Assembly (NCBI GenBank): GCA_944385415.1
Contig: CALWXC010000039.1
Coordinates: 1-64,000, forward strand
Direction: 5' to 3'
Source of the DNA: an uncultured Oscillospiraceae bacterium
GTDB lineage: Bacteria > Bacillota > Clostridia > Oscillospirales > Oscillospiraceae
DNA length: 64,000 bases
Below are positions 41,025-47,557 of this stretch, one piece after another (positions within the stretch are counted from its first letter, which is position 1; the number at the start of each line of letters is the position of its first letter). The translations under genes were made by a program, and so were the position numbers. The notes beneath the pieces were generated by a model that made no database searches, was not told the DNA's origin, and saw only the letters and a program-made list of their open reading frames with translations.

Positions 41025-42532
41025 AACACCTGCGTCAAATGCTGTAAACGCAGCTCCATATGACGGTCATTCCAAACAGTCAGCTGCTCCAGAACGGATT
41101 TGCAGAATATGTCGCTCTCTGTTTCCACGCACAGGATGGATTGAAGTTTTACTGTAATCTCTGCTTTTCGCTGCTCCAAGTTTTGCCCAGCTGCTTGCAG
41201 CAGTTGGACCTGTTCCAGCCGCAGTTTCAACTGCTTTAGTTGCTGTGCGTACCGATGCTGTATGATGTTGAGATCCTCCATGGTAATTTGCCCCGAAAAA
41301 CAAGCATCCATAGCGGCCTCTTTTTTGCGTTGAATTTGTGTTATCTCCGCTTCCAATCGCTTCGGGTCTTCTGATAGTTCCTGCTTATCGGCACGAATCC
41401 CTTCCAAGGCCAGCGCTGTTACATGAGCAATTATGGCATCGCGGTCCATGGACAACTGCATCAGAGCAGTGCGCAGCATGTGCATGGCATCATCATCCCG
41501 AACCAACTTTCCCACAGAACAAGCAGCCGAGCCGTCTCTTGCTGCCGTATTGCAGCACCATCGACGCGTTTTTATGCCATCCTTGGTATATCGGAATCTT
41601 CCTACAAACACACCGCCGCATTGGCCGCAGTGGATTTTCCCGGAAAAAATGTATCGGTTAGACTGTCCGCTGCTGCCGGTCTGCTTCCGGTTTTTTGCCA
41701 TTCGCGCCTGGGCCATATTCCAAAGTTCGCGGCCAACTATGGGCGTATGGTGATTTTCTATGCGGATGAACGGTATTTCTCCGGTATTTCTCCGCTTTTC
41801 ATGGGTCAGATAATCCGGTGTATAGGTCTTTTTCTGCACCAAATCTCCCACGTATTTTTCATTTTTTAGAATTTTAAGTACACCATTGGCTGTCCATTTT
41901 TCATTGCCGTGATGTGTCAGATGTCCCTCTCGGGTCAAAATTCGTGCAATTTCTGCTGTGCTGATTTGCTCCACGGCATACAGTTCAAAAATTCGCCGGA
42001 CCAATTCCGCACCGTCTGGCTCTACAGTCAATCTTCCTTGGTGTACGGTATAACCCAACAGAGAATGGCCAAAAACCACACCCTTTTCCATTTGTCGGGT
42101 TTGCCCCCAAGTCACCCGGCTGGAGGTCTTGCGGCTTTCCTCCTGAGCCATGGAGGCCATAATGGATAGATAGAGTTCTGCGTCGGAATCCAACGTACAG
42201 ATTCCATCCAACAAAAAGCGAACGCCGACCCCCAATGCTTTCAGCTCCCGGGTATAGGCGATAGTATCGAGGATATTGCGGGAAAACCGACTGACCTCTT
42301 TGGTCAAAATTAATTGAAATTTCCCGGCGTAAGCATCTTCGATCATTCGATTGAATTGGGTGCGTTTTTTTGTGCTGGTACCAGTGATGCCCTCATCAGC
42401 ATAGACAGCATACAATTCCCAATCAGGGTGGTGCTGGATATAATCTCGAAAATACCGCTGCTGTGATGCAAAAGAGTTGTGCTGGTCTTCCTGATCGGTG
42501 GACACCCGGCAATAACTGGCGACGTAGATCAT
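41009..42532 (-). CDS. Large serine recombinase (element 1)
   Basis: This 507-residue protein has the resolvase catalytic domain with nucleophile Ser11 in YVASYCRVSTD and the SRFSRNILDT active-site helix, a Recombinase domain (about 155-260), a zinc beta-ribbon (CGQCG...CCN...C, about 305-345) and a coiled coil (about 385-470). All parts of an active large serine integrase are present. It reads towards the left attachment site. The ATG at 42532 overlaps the stop of the 71-residue gene (ATGA) and follows AGGAG, which beats the ATG at 42538. It is the obvious candidate for excising element 1. Confidence 0.93.
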   Translation of the reverse strand: MIYVASYCRVSTDQEDQHNSFASQQRYFRDYIQHHPDWELYAVYADEGITGTSTKKRTQFNRMIEDAYAGKFQLILTKEVSRFSRNILDTIAYTRELKALGVGVRFLLDGICTLDSDAELYLSIMASMAQEESRKTSSRVTWGQTRQMEKGVVFGHSLLGYTVHQGRLTVEPDGAELVRRIFELYAVEQISTAEIARILTREGHLTHHGNEKWTANGVLKILKNEKYVGDLVQKKTYTPDYLTHEKRRNTGEIPFIRIENHHTPIVGRELWNMAQARMAKNRKQTGSSGQSNRYIFSGKIHCGQCGGVFVGRFRYTKDGIKTRRWCCNTAARDGSAACSVGKLVRDDDAMHMLRTALMQLSMDRDAIIAHVTALALEGIRADKQELSEDPKRLEAEITQIQRKKEAAMDACFSGQITMEDLNIIQHRYAQQLKQLKLRLEQVQLLQAAGQNLEQRKAEITVKLQSILCVETESDIFCKSVLEQLTVWNDRHMELRLQHLTQVFYFTE

Positions 42533-42744
42533 ACCCATTCTCCTGGCACCGGTCTGGTTGAACTGCGCTGCTGCCGCGCCAAGCGGTCACAGGCCACGCG
42601 GCATTGCATGGCATTGAGCTGTCCTTGCTCTTTTAAGGCCAACAGCAATGCTTTTTTCAGGTGGTATAAAAAGGCCGCATCTGTCTCCGGCGTAATGGGA
42701 TGGTCCTGGAGAATCTGTTCCAGCTTTGCAAATTGTTTGGCCAT
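42529..42744 (-). CDS. Small helical protein coupled to the recombinase
   Basis: This 71-residue basic, mostly helical protein (AKLEQILQDHPITPETDAAFLYHLKKALLLALKEQGQL) is not recognised. It precedes and overlaps the recombinase by four bases, so both are made together. A small protein in this place could be a recombination directionality factor, like SprB for SprA, but there is no sequence proof. AAAGGAGG precedes the start at 42744. Confidence 0.65.
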   Translation of the reverse strand: MAKQFAKLEQILQDHPITPETDAAFLYHLKKALLLALKEQGQLNAMQCRVACDRLARQQRSSTRPVPGEWV

Positions 42745-42791
42745 GTCCCCTGCCTCCTTTCGGTTCAATCTATGCCGCTTAGCCGTCCAAA

Positions 42792-42834
42792 TTGACCGAA
42801 AAGGCTAGCCGATATAGTATGCTATCCTATACTA
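42792..42834. promoter_or_regulatory. Divergent promoter region with dyad in element 1
   Basis: Plus strand: TTGACC (42792-42797) and TAGTAT (42815-42820), 17 bases apart, for the 56-residue membrane proteins. A perfect dyad TAGTAT-N8-ATACTA (42815-42834) covers that -10 box. Minus strand: CATACTATA (42813-42821) matches the CATA-N3-TA -10 pattern of sigma-K and 7 of 8 of sigma-E, 69 bases before the recombinase operon start; no matching -35 is seen. Confidence 0.5.
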
Positions 42835-42914
42835 AAACCACTGATCTTCTTGCAAAAACCGTAAATTGTGTTATGATGTTGACATGAGTATTTCAAGTTC
42901 AGGAGGCGTAACCC

Positions 42915-43085
42915 ATGGAAGAGTCTAAACAACATACAGTCCGCAAAACTGTCAAAACTGGCATATCCTTTGGCAGTGCCCTGGCTATGGTTATTAGCTA
43001 TACCTCGTGGCATTCTGTTGGATGGGCAATTTTCCATGGGCTGCTCAGTTGGGTTTATGTGATCTACTTTGTGCTGAAATACTGA
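42915..43085 (+). CDS. Small membrane protein (56 aa)
   Basis: MEESKQHTVRKTVKTG is followed by a hydrophobic stretch (about 18-52) with SALAMVISYTSWHSVGWAIFH and SWVYVIYFVL, giving one or two membrane helices. A good ribosome-binding site (AGGAGG) and a promoter precede it. It resembles short conserved clostridial proteins of unknown role. It is followed after 27 bases by another 56-residue membrane protein, and the pair forms a small operon inside element 1. Confidence 0.7.
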   Translation: MEESKQHTVRKTVKTGISFGSALAMVISYTSWHSVGWAIFHGLLSWVYVIYFVLKY

Positions 43086-43112
43086 ACTTACCAGCCAGAA
43101 AGGAGCATCTTA

Positions 43113-43283
43113 GTGCGAATTTATTCCACGCTTTTATCTTCTCTTGGCGTCATTGGCGGCGCTGACGGTCCAACTGCTGTCTTTGTAACCGGCCAAAAAG
43201 AACTGATGCTGTTTGTGTTGGCTCTTGTAGGAAGTGCTGTGCTGATTGCGCTGGCGGTTCGGTTTCTGCGCCGTCGAAAATAA
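43113..43283 (+). CDS. Small membrane protein with IGGADGPT motif (56 aa)
   Basis: The product MRIYSTLLSSLGVIGGADGPTAVFVTG... contains GGADGPT, a motif otherwise known from the beta subunit of sodium-pumping oxaloacetate decarboxylase, then one hydrophobic helix (about 31-50) and a basic end RFLRRRK. The start is GTG at 43113 with AAGGAG upstream. It is far too short to be a decarboxylase subunit. Function unknown; a membrane peptide partnering the upstream 56-residue protein is plausible. Confidence 0.7.
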   Translation: MRIYSTLLSSLGVIGGADGPTAVFVTGQKELMLFVLALVGSAVLIALAVRFLRRRK

Positions 43284-43290
43284 CTATAAA

Positions 43291-43325
43291 AACCGGCTCT
43301 GCCATAGGGCAGAGTCGGTTTCCTA
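43291..43325. terminator. Convergent terminator in element 1
   Basis: A 13-bp stem with one G-U pair (43291-43303 with 43308-43320), with T-rich sequence on the minus strand side, serves both the small-protein operon and the alcohol dehydrogenase gene. Confidence 0.8.
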
Positions 43326-43341
43326 TCTATATCATTCTAAA

Positions 43342-44391
43342 TCAGCTGCATTGAATTGCCACTTTGATGACGCCGTCCCGCCGCGCTTCAAACAGTGCAT
43401 AGGCCTGTTCAATTTCAGCCAGTGGGAATTGGTGTGTGATCAGCGGCGTGGTATCCAGCTTACCCTCCGCAATCAGCGACAAGGCTTCCTGACAATGGCA
43501 ACCATCTACTCCACCTGTTTTAAACGTCAGATTTTTGCCGTACATCTCCGGCAATGGCAACATTTGCGGCCCATCATACAAGGCCACTACTGTGACGATG
43601 CCATTGGGGCGAGCAGTTTCCCAAGCCATATGGAACGTATCAGGGCTGCCCGCCACTTCCAGTACCACATCTGCGCCGCCATGTGCGCTGTACTGTCGGA
43701 CTGCCGATGGCAACTCTTCCGGCAATACGGCAATTACATCCGGATAGTGGCGGCGCACAAAGGCCAATCGCTCCACGTCTTTGTCACACACAAGGATACA
43801 ATGAGGATGGCGAAGCCGGACGCATTGCAATGTACAAAGCCCGGTAGGACCTGCGCCCAAGATCAACACCGTATCCTGGGGCTGTATCTCCGAAATCTGT
43901 GCGGCCCAATAGCCGGTGGCCAATACATCGCCCACCAACAAAGCTTGGAGATCCGTTACGCTGTCAGGAATTTTTGTCAACCCCTGATCTGCATAGGGCA
44001 CCCGCACATATTCTGCCTGCCCGCCGTCAATCCGGCAGCCCAGCGCCCAACCGCCGTTGGGGTCCGTACAGTTGTTGACCCAGCCATGCTGGCAGAAAAA
44101 GCAGTGGCCGCAGAACGTCTCTACATTGACTGCCACACGGTCTCCAGGACGGAGCGTGGTTACTGCACTGCCCACCTGCTCTACTATGCCAACCATCTCA
44201 TGACCTACAGTGATACCCGGAACCGCCCGGGGAACAGAACCATGTTTAATGTGCAGATCGCTGGTGCAAATGCTGCTGAGCGTCACCCGCACAATGGCGT
44301 CCCGGTCCTGCTCCAGCACGGGCGTGGGTTTTTGCTGCAATGCAAATTCCCCTTGCCGGATATAGGTATATGTAAGCATTTCATTTTTCAT
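43342..44391 (-). CDS. Zinc-binding alcohol/polyol dehydrogenase (MDR family)
   Basis: This protein of about 349 residues has the catalytic zinc ligands Cys in SSICTSDLHIKHG (about 38-50) and His-Glu in GHEMVGIV (about 61-68), the structural zinc set CGHCFFCQHGWVNNC (about 91-105), and a Rossmann motif VLILGAGPTGLCTLQ (about 169-183). It oxidises an alcohol or polyol with NAD(P); the substrate is unknown. Its 5' end overlaps the KTSC gene by 11 bases. A divergent LysR regulator probably controls it. It is cargo unrelated to element mobility. Confidence 0.9.
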   Translation of the reverse strand: MKNEMLTYTYIRQGEFALQQKPTPVLEQDRDAIVRVTLSSICTSDLHIKHGSVPRAVPGITVGHEMVGIVEQVGSAVTTLRPGDRVAVNVETFCGHCFFCQHGWVNNCTDPNGGWALGCRIDGGQAEYVRVPYADQGLTKIPDSVTDLQALLVGDVLATGYWAAQISEIQPQDTVLILGAGPTGLCTLQCVRLRHPHCILVCDKDVERLAFVRRHYPDVIAVLPEELPSAVRQYSAHGGADVVLEVAGSPDTFHMAWETARPNGIVTVVALYDGPQMLPLPEMYGKNLTFKTGGVDGCHCQEALSLIAEGKLDTTPLITHQFPLAEIEQAYALFEARRDGVIKVAIQCS

Positions 44392-44602
44392 ATCGATACC
44401 GTACCACTCTGTTGATATATGCATTTAATCCATAGCCCTGGGCTGCCAGCTGCTTCATGGTTTCCACATGGCTTTCTCCAGCTGAGGAATAGGAATACCG
44501 ATAGACTCTGGCAGAATTGTGAAATTTGACATCAATATACGTTGGAGCAATTTCAAAGGCTGCCACATCGGAAACACCACTGATATTGCCGTACTGCTGC
44601 AT
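44381..44602 (-). CDS. KTSC domain-containing protein
   Basis: This 73-residue protein matches the KTSC domain: a short beta-rich part (VAAFEIAPTYIDVKFHNSARVYRYS) then a helix ending GYGLNAYINRVV. The domain is named for a conserved residue pattern and occurs in phage, mobile-element and lysyl-tRNA-synthetase-linked proteins; its function is not known. Start at 44602 follows GGGAGTG. It is translated ahead of and coupled to the alcohol dehydrogenase. Confidence 0.8.
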   Translation of the reverse strand: MQQYGNISGVSDVAAFEIAPTYIDVKFHNSARVYRYSYSSAGESHVETMKQLAAQGYGLNAYINRVVRYRYEK

Positions 44603-44643
44603 TCTGATCACTCCCTTTTTTCATCCGGTGGGTTCACACCAAT

Positions 44644-44672
44644 AGTATAGCAGATTCTTCGTGGATTGTAAA
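44644..44672 (-). promoter_or_regulatory. Promoter of KTSC-alcohol dehydrogenase
   Basis: Minus-strand TTTACA (44667-44672) and TATACT (44644-44649) are 17 bases apart. Confidence 0.7.
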
Positions 44673-44711
44673 ACAAAATGAGGTGCGCTTGGAACGGCCG
44701 GTATGTCTATC

Positions 44712-44740
44712 TTGTCAGTCTGGGACAAAGACGGTATACT
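44712..44740 (+). promoter_or_regulatory. Promoter of the LysR gene
   Basis: TTGTCA (44712-44717) and TATACT (44735-44740) are 17 bases apart, 25 bases before the start codon; the divergent spacer is the natural place for a LysR site. Confidence 0.75.
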
Positions 44741-44764
44741 GAAAACGAGAAGGAGGCGATATCC

Positions 44765-45649
44765 ATGGAATTACGGGTTTTACAGTATTTTTTGGCGGTA
44801 GCCCGAGAGCAGAGTATTTCGGCGGCGGCTCAATCGCTGCACCTGACGCAGCCCACCCTTTCCCGGCAGCTCAAGGATTTGGAAGAAACGTTAGGCAAGC
44901 AGTTGATGATTCGAGGCGGCCGTACCATCACTCTGACCGAGGAGGGACTGCATCTTCGGAAGCGGGCGCAGGAAATTCTGGACCTAGTGGGACGAACGGA
45001 AAAGGAGATCATGCAGTCTCCGGAAACCGTCAGTGGCGATATCTATATTGGCACCGGGGAAACCGACGGTGTTCGACAGCTTGCAAGAGCTGCCCGTTGC
45101 CTGCAAGAGCAATATCCGGCGGTACAATTTCATATCGTCAGCGACGACGCCGCAGATGTCTGCGAACAACTAGACAAGGGATTGCTGGATTTTGGCATGC
45201 TCTTGGGCGATATTGATAAAACAAAATATCACTATCTGGAACTTCCCATGCGGGACACCTGGGGGGTTTTAATGCGGCGCGACAGTCCATTAGCGCAAAA
45301 ACCATTTGTTACTCCCGAAGACCTTTGGGATCAACCATTGATTCTGTCCCGTCAAGTGGATAATAAGAGTGGACTGTTTCGGTGGCTGCGGCGAGAACCG
45401 TCGGAACTGCATACCGTTGCCACCTATAATCTGATTTTCAATGCTTCACTGATGGTGGATGAGGGCATGGGGTACGCTTTCGCCTTGGATAAGCTCATCA
45501 ATACTATCGGCAGTAGCCTCTGCTTTCGGCCATTGGAACCCCGTTTGGAACTGGGCATGTATCTGGTTTGGAAGAGGTCCCAACTGTTCTCCAAGCCAGC
45601 GGAATTACTGTTGCAGCAGCTGCAACAACAGCTACACCTGGCAGAGTGA
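44765..45649 (+). CDS. LysR family transcriptional regulator
   Basis: This 294-residue protein has the LysR helix-turn-helix MELRVLQYFLAVAREQSISAAAQSLHLTQPTLSRQLKDLEETLG (1-44) and a substrate-binding domain with the usual two-lobed pattern. The family activates a divergent operon when its inducer binds; here that would be KTSC-alcohol dehydrogenase. Start at 44765 follows AAGGAGG. It is the last gene of element 1, ending 67 bases from the right attachment core. Confidence 0.92.
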   Translation: MELRVLQYFLAVAREQSISAAAQSLHLTQPTLSRQLKDLEETLGKQLMIRGGRTITLTEEGLHLRKRAQEILDLVGRTEKEIMQSPETVSGDIYIGTGETDGVRQLARAARCLQEQYPAVQFHIVSDDAADVCEQLDKGLLDFGMLLGDIDKTKYHYLELPMRDTWGVLMRRDSPLAQKPFVTPEDLWDQPLILSRQVDNKSGLFRWLRREPSELHTVATYNLIFNASLMVDEGMGYAFALDKLINTIGSSLCFRPLEPRLELGMYLVWKRSQLFSKPAELLLQQLQQQLHLAE

Positions 45650-45672
45650 CCCTTAGCTGCATTCTACCAGCA

Positions 45673-45695
45673 ACCATACCATTGAAAAGTATGGT
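45673..45695 (+). terminator. Hairpin at the right end of element 1
   Basis: A 7-bp stem ACCATAC/GTATGGT (45673-45679 with 45689-45695) between the LysR stop and the attachment arm. It may end LysR transcription or be part of the recombination site. Confidence 0.45.
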
Positions 45696-45716
45696 GGTTC
45701 CATTTTGAACCGTTTG

Positions 45717-45728
45717 TCGGTACAGAAG
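45717..45728. repeat. Right attachment core of element 1
   Basis: TCGGTACAGAAG, identical to 40909-40920. To its right cotJC resumes in the codons for E-L-G-H-L-E. Confidence 0.9.
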
Positions 45729-46096
45729 AACTGGGACACCTGGAGATGATTGGCACTATCGTCCATCAACTGACTCGTAATCTCACAGAGGAACAGATCA
45801 AATCCAAGGGCTTTGCCCCCTATTTTGTGGACCATACTGCCGCCGTCTACCCTGCCGCAGCCTCTGGCACTCCCTGGAGCGCTGCCGGCATGCAGTGCAG
45901 TGGCGACCCTATTGCCGATTTGTCGGAAGATATGGCAGCAGAGCAGAAAGCCCGGAAAACCTATGACAATATTCTGCGGCTGTCCGATGATCCCGATGTG
46001 AACGACGCTATCAAGTTCCTGCGGGAGCGGGAAATTGTTCACTTCCAGCGCTTCGGCGAAGCGAACCATACGAAGTTAAGTAAGCGATTGCCATGA
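45729..46096 (+). CDS. cotJC: cotJC segment 2 of 3 (manganese catalase-like, interrupted at both ends)
   Basis: From 45729 to 46064 the sequence encodes the middle of CotJC: ELGHLEMIGTIVHQLTRNL, FVDHTAAVYPAAASGTPWS, DLSEDMAAEQKARKTYDNILRLSDDPDVNDAIKFLREREIVHFQRFGEA. It contains the expected metal ligands of the Mn-catalase fold (Glu/His in the first motif, Glu in AAEQKAR, Glu/His in REREIVHF). It has no start codon of its own at the segment start; the first in-frame ATG is 45746. After GEA it enters element 2 and stops at 46094-46096 after ten unrelated residues. No frameshift or nonsense codon is present within it. Confidence 0.93.
46058..46064. repeat. Left attachment core of element 2
   Basis: GAAGCGA, repeated at 55316-55322; TTCGG just before it is also shared. 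TTAAGT at 46076-46081 is one dyad arm of the reconstituted attP; its partner ACTTAA is at 55295-55300. Confidence 0.8.
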
Positions 46097-46113
46097 AAAT
46101 TTTGGCATTGGTC

Positions 46114-46141
46114 TTGCACATTACTGATTTTGCGATATAAT
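46114..46141 (+). promoter_or_regulatory. Promoter of the SprA-related gene
   Basis: TTGCAC (46114-46119) and TATAAT (46136-46141) are 16 bases apart. Confidence 0.7.
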
Positions 46142-46205
46142 GAAACTACAAAAAGAACAGACACAGCAGGCGAAAGTCTGCTGGCCCCGAAAGGAGGTGC
46201 AGAAT

Positions 46206-46865
46206 ATGCTTGGTCTATATGGAGTTGGTTGGGGTGCGTCCAGTGCCTATTGGGGAAGGACTGCCGCAGCTGGACAGACCACCGTTGTGTCCCGTGCACA
46301 GCCTCGCGCCACAGATCAGCCGGTTACCCCGGTGACACCCGCCCCTGCTGTAAGCCGGGACCAGCCCAGCGCCGTTACATTGACGGGTGCGGCAGCTGTC
46401 TCCAATTACCGGGAAGGCGCCGACCCTGTTGAGATGGCGGTACGCGGCCGCATCCAATATCTCAGCGAAGAAGAACTGAATGCGGAAGTGGAACAGTCTA
46501 AATCTGCCCAGGAGATCATGAAGGAAAGCGAGTGCCAGACCTGCAAGGAGCGGAAATATCAGGACGGCTCCAACGATCCGGGAGTCTCCTTCAAGACGCC
46601 CACCAACGTGGCACCGGAGCAGGCGGCGGCAGCCGTGCGGGGCCATGAGCAGGAGCATGTGGTTCGGGAACAGGACAAGGCCCAACGGGAGGATCGGGAG
46701 GTTGTCTCTCAATCGGTGACCTATCACACGGCCATTTGTCCGGAGTGCGGCAAGGTTTACGTGTCCGGTGGTACCACCCGTACCAGCACCCGTGCGGCCC
46801 AGGAGCAGCCAGCTCAAGATCCCACTAATCAGGGGAAACAAACCCCATTCTTTGCTGTAGCATAA
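46206..46865 (+). CDS. SprA-related family putative metalloprotease
   Basis: This 219-residue protein has CQTCKERKYQDGSNDPGVSFKTPT (about 115-138), then AAAAVRGHEQEHVVREQDKA (HExEH-like zinc motif near 147-153) and a second CPECG pair. That order is the SprA-related family, predicted zinc peptidases of unknown role, often chromosomal in Firmicutes and Proteobacteria. The N-terminal 70 residues are low-complexity (PVTPVTPAPAV). Start at 46206 follows AAAGGAGG. It is the first gene inside the left end of element 2. Confidence 0.85.
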   Translation: MLGLYGVGWGASSAYWGRTAAAGQTTVVSRAQPRATDQPVTPVTPAPAVSRDQPSAVTLTGAAAVSNYREGADPVEMAVRGRIQYLSEEELNAEVEQSKSAQEIMKESECQTCKERKYQDGSNDPGVSFKTPTNVAPEQAAAAVRGHEQEHVVREQDKAQREDREVVSQSVTYHTAICPECGKVYVSGGTTRTSTRAAQEQPAQDPTNQGKQTPFFAVA

Positions 46866-46871
46866 AACAAT

Positions 46872-46898
46872 AGCCCAGGGAGATATGCTCCTTGGGCT
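46872..46898 (+). terminator. Terminator after the SprA-related gene
   Basis: An 11-bp stem with one G-U pair (46872-46882 with 46888-46898), tail CTCGTTTT. Confidence 0.75.
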
Positions 46899-46918
46899 CT
46901 CGTTTTGCGCAGGCAAAC

Positions 46919-46950
46919 GTAGTCCAGAGGGCAAACGCTCTCTGGACTAC
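46919..46950. terminator. Second hairpin in the convergent spacer
   Basis: An 11-bp perfect stem (46919-46929 with 46940-46950) with an eight-base loop; no clear T-tail. Confidence 0.45.
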
Positions 46951-47003
46951 GTCAGCTAATACATGAAATTTCCTCTCCTCAAGTGTGGAGATATATCCCT
47001 TTA

Positions 47004-47525
47004 TTATGCCCAAGCAGAAAACGGCTCTTTTACATAAAAGTTGTAATCTTCCATGGTAAAGTCGGCGGGCAGCCCCACCAAATGAGCTTCACCTGTCTGG
47101 ATATGGCTTTTGTTAATTTGCAGCCATACCGCAAACATTTCCGGGTCATTTTGCCGTTTATCCTCCACCCATTTCTGACCTTCTTCTTTCAGAAATGTCA
47201 GCCGGTCACCAAAGGAGAGATTCTTCCTGTCCGCTTCCTCTAGGCTCCATTGCAGGTGATCGTTAAAACTTTCCATTGTTTCACCCATAATGGTCCATGC
47301 CCTTGGAATCTCACAGGTAATTTCATCAGACACATCCAATGTGACTTGGCTCTGCTCCTGTGACAGTTCCAGTTTGTCGTACCGAGAGGTCTGTTCCGTG
47401 GCTTGTGTGTCTTGGGAAATTGTCTGCAAGCAGGTTCCGTCGGAAAGCCGGTTGGAGGCAGTAAACTTCGTATAGGATTGTATGGCGCCAGCATAGGCGT
47501 CAGTTACAATATTCAGCATTTGCAT
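47004..47525 (-). CDS. Hypothetical protein, unknown
   Basis: This 173-residue soluble, acidic protein is not recognised. It starts MQMLNIVTDAYAGAIQSY, has a SRYDKLELSQEQ stretch near residue 50 and is otherwise helical, with Trp-rich spots. It has no signal peptide. It follows a 432-residue unknown protein that has a comparable RDRVELSGS motif near its N-terminus, and the 32-base gap suggests one operon. The shared xDxxELS motif hints at a common partner or export mode. Confidence 0.6.
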   Translation of the reverse strand: MQMLNIVTDAYAGAIQSYTKFTASNRLSDGTCLQTISQDTQATEQTSRYDKLELSQEQSQVTLDVSDEITCEIPRAWTIMGETMESFNDHLQWSLEEADRKNLSFGDRLTFLKEEGQKWVEDKRQNDPEMFAVWLQINKSHIQTGEAHLVGLPADFTMEDYNFYVKEPFSAWA

Positions 47526-47557
47526 TCACATCCTTACATTTTACTTCTTTTCCAGTG

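Larger units (their letters stand above)
40909..45716. mobile_element. Element 1: 4.8-kb serine-recombinase element inserted in cotJC
   Basis: The element is bounded by a 12-bp direct repeat (40909-40920 and 45717-45728) and is packed tightly: the recombinase ends 88 bases from the left repeat and a LysR gene ends 67 bases from the right one. Contents are a serine recombinase with a 71-residue partner, two 56-residue membrane proteins, a zinc alcohol dehydrogenase, a KTSC protein and a LysR regulator. There are no phage structural or conjugation genes. It resembles a miniature skin-type intervening element. Confidence 0.9.

Noticed and set aside
43246-44415. A 389-codon frame antisense to the alcohol dehydrogenase.
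   Set aside because: The dehydrogenase has all zinc and cofactor motifs; the opposite frame has none.
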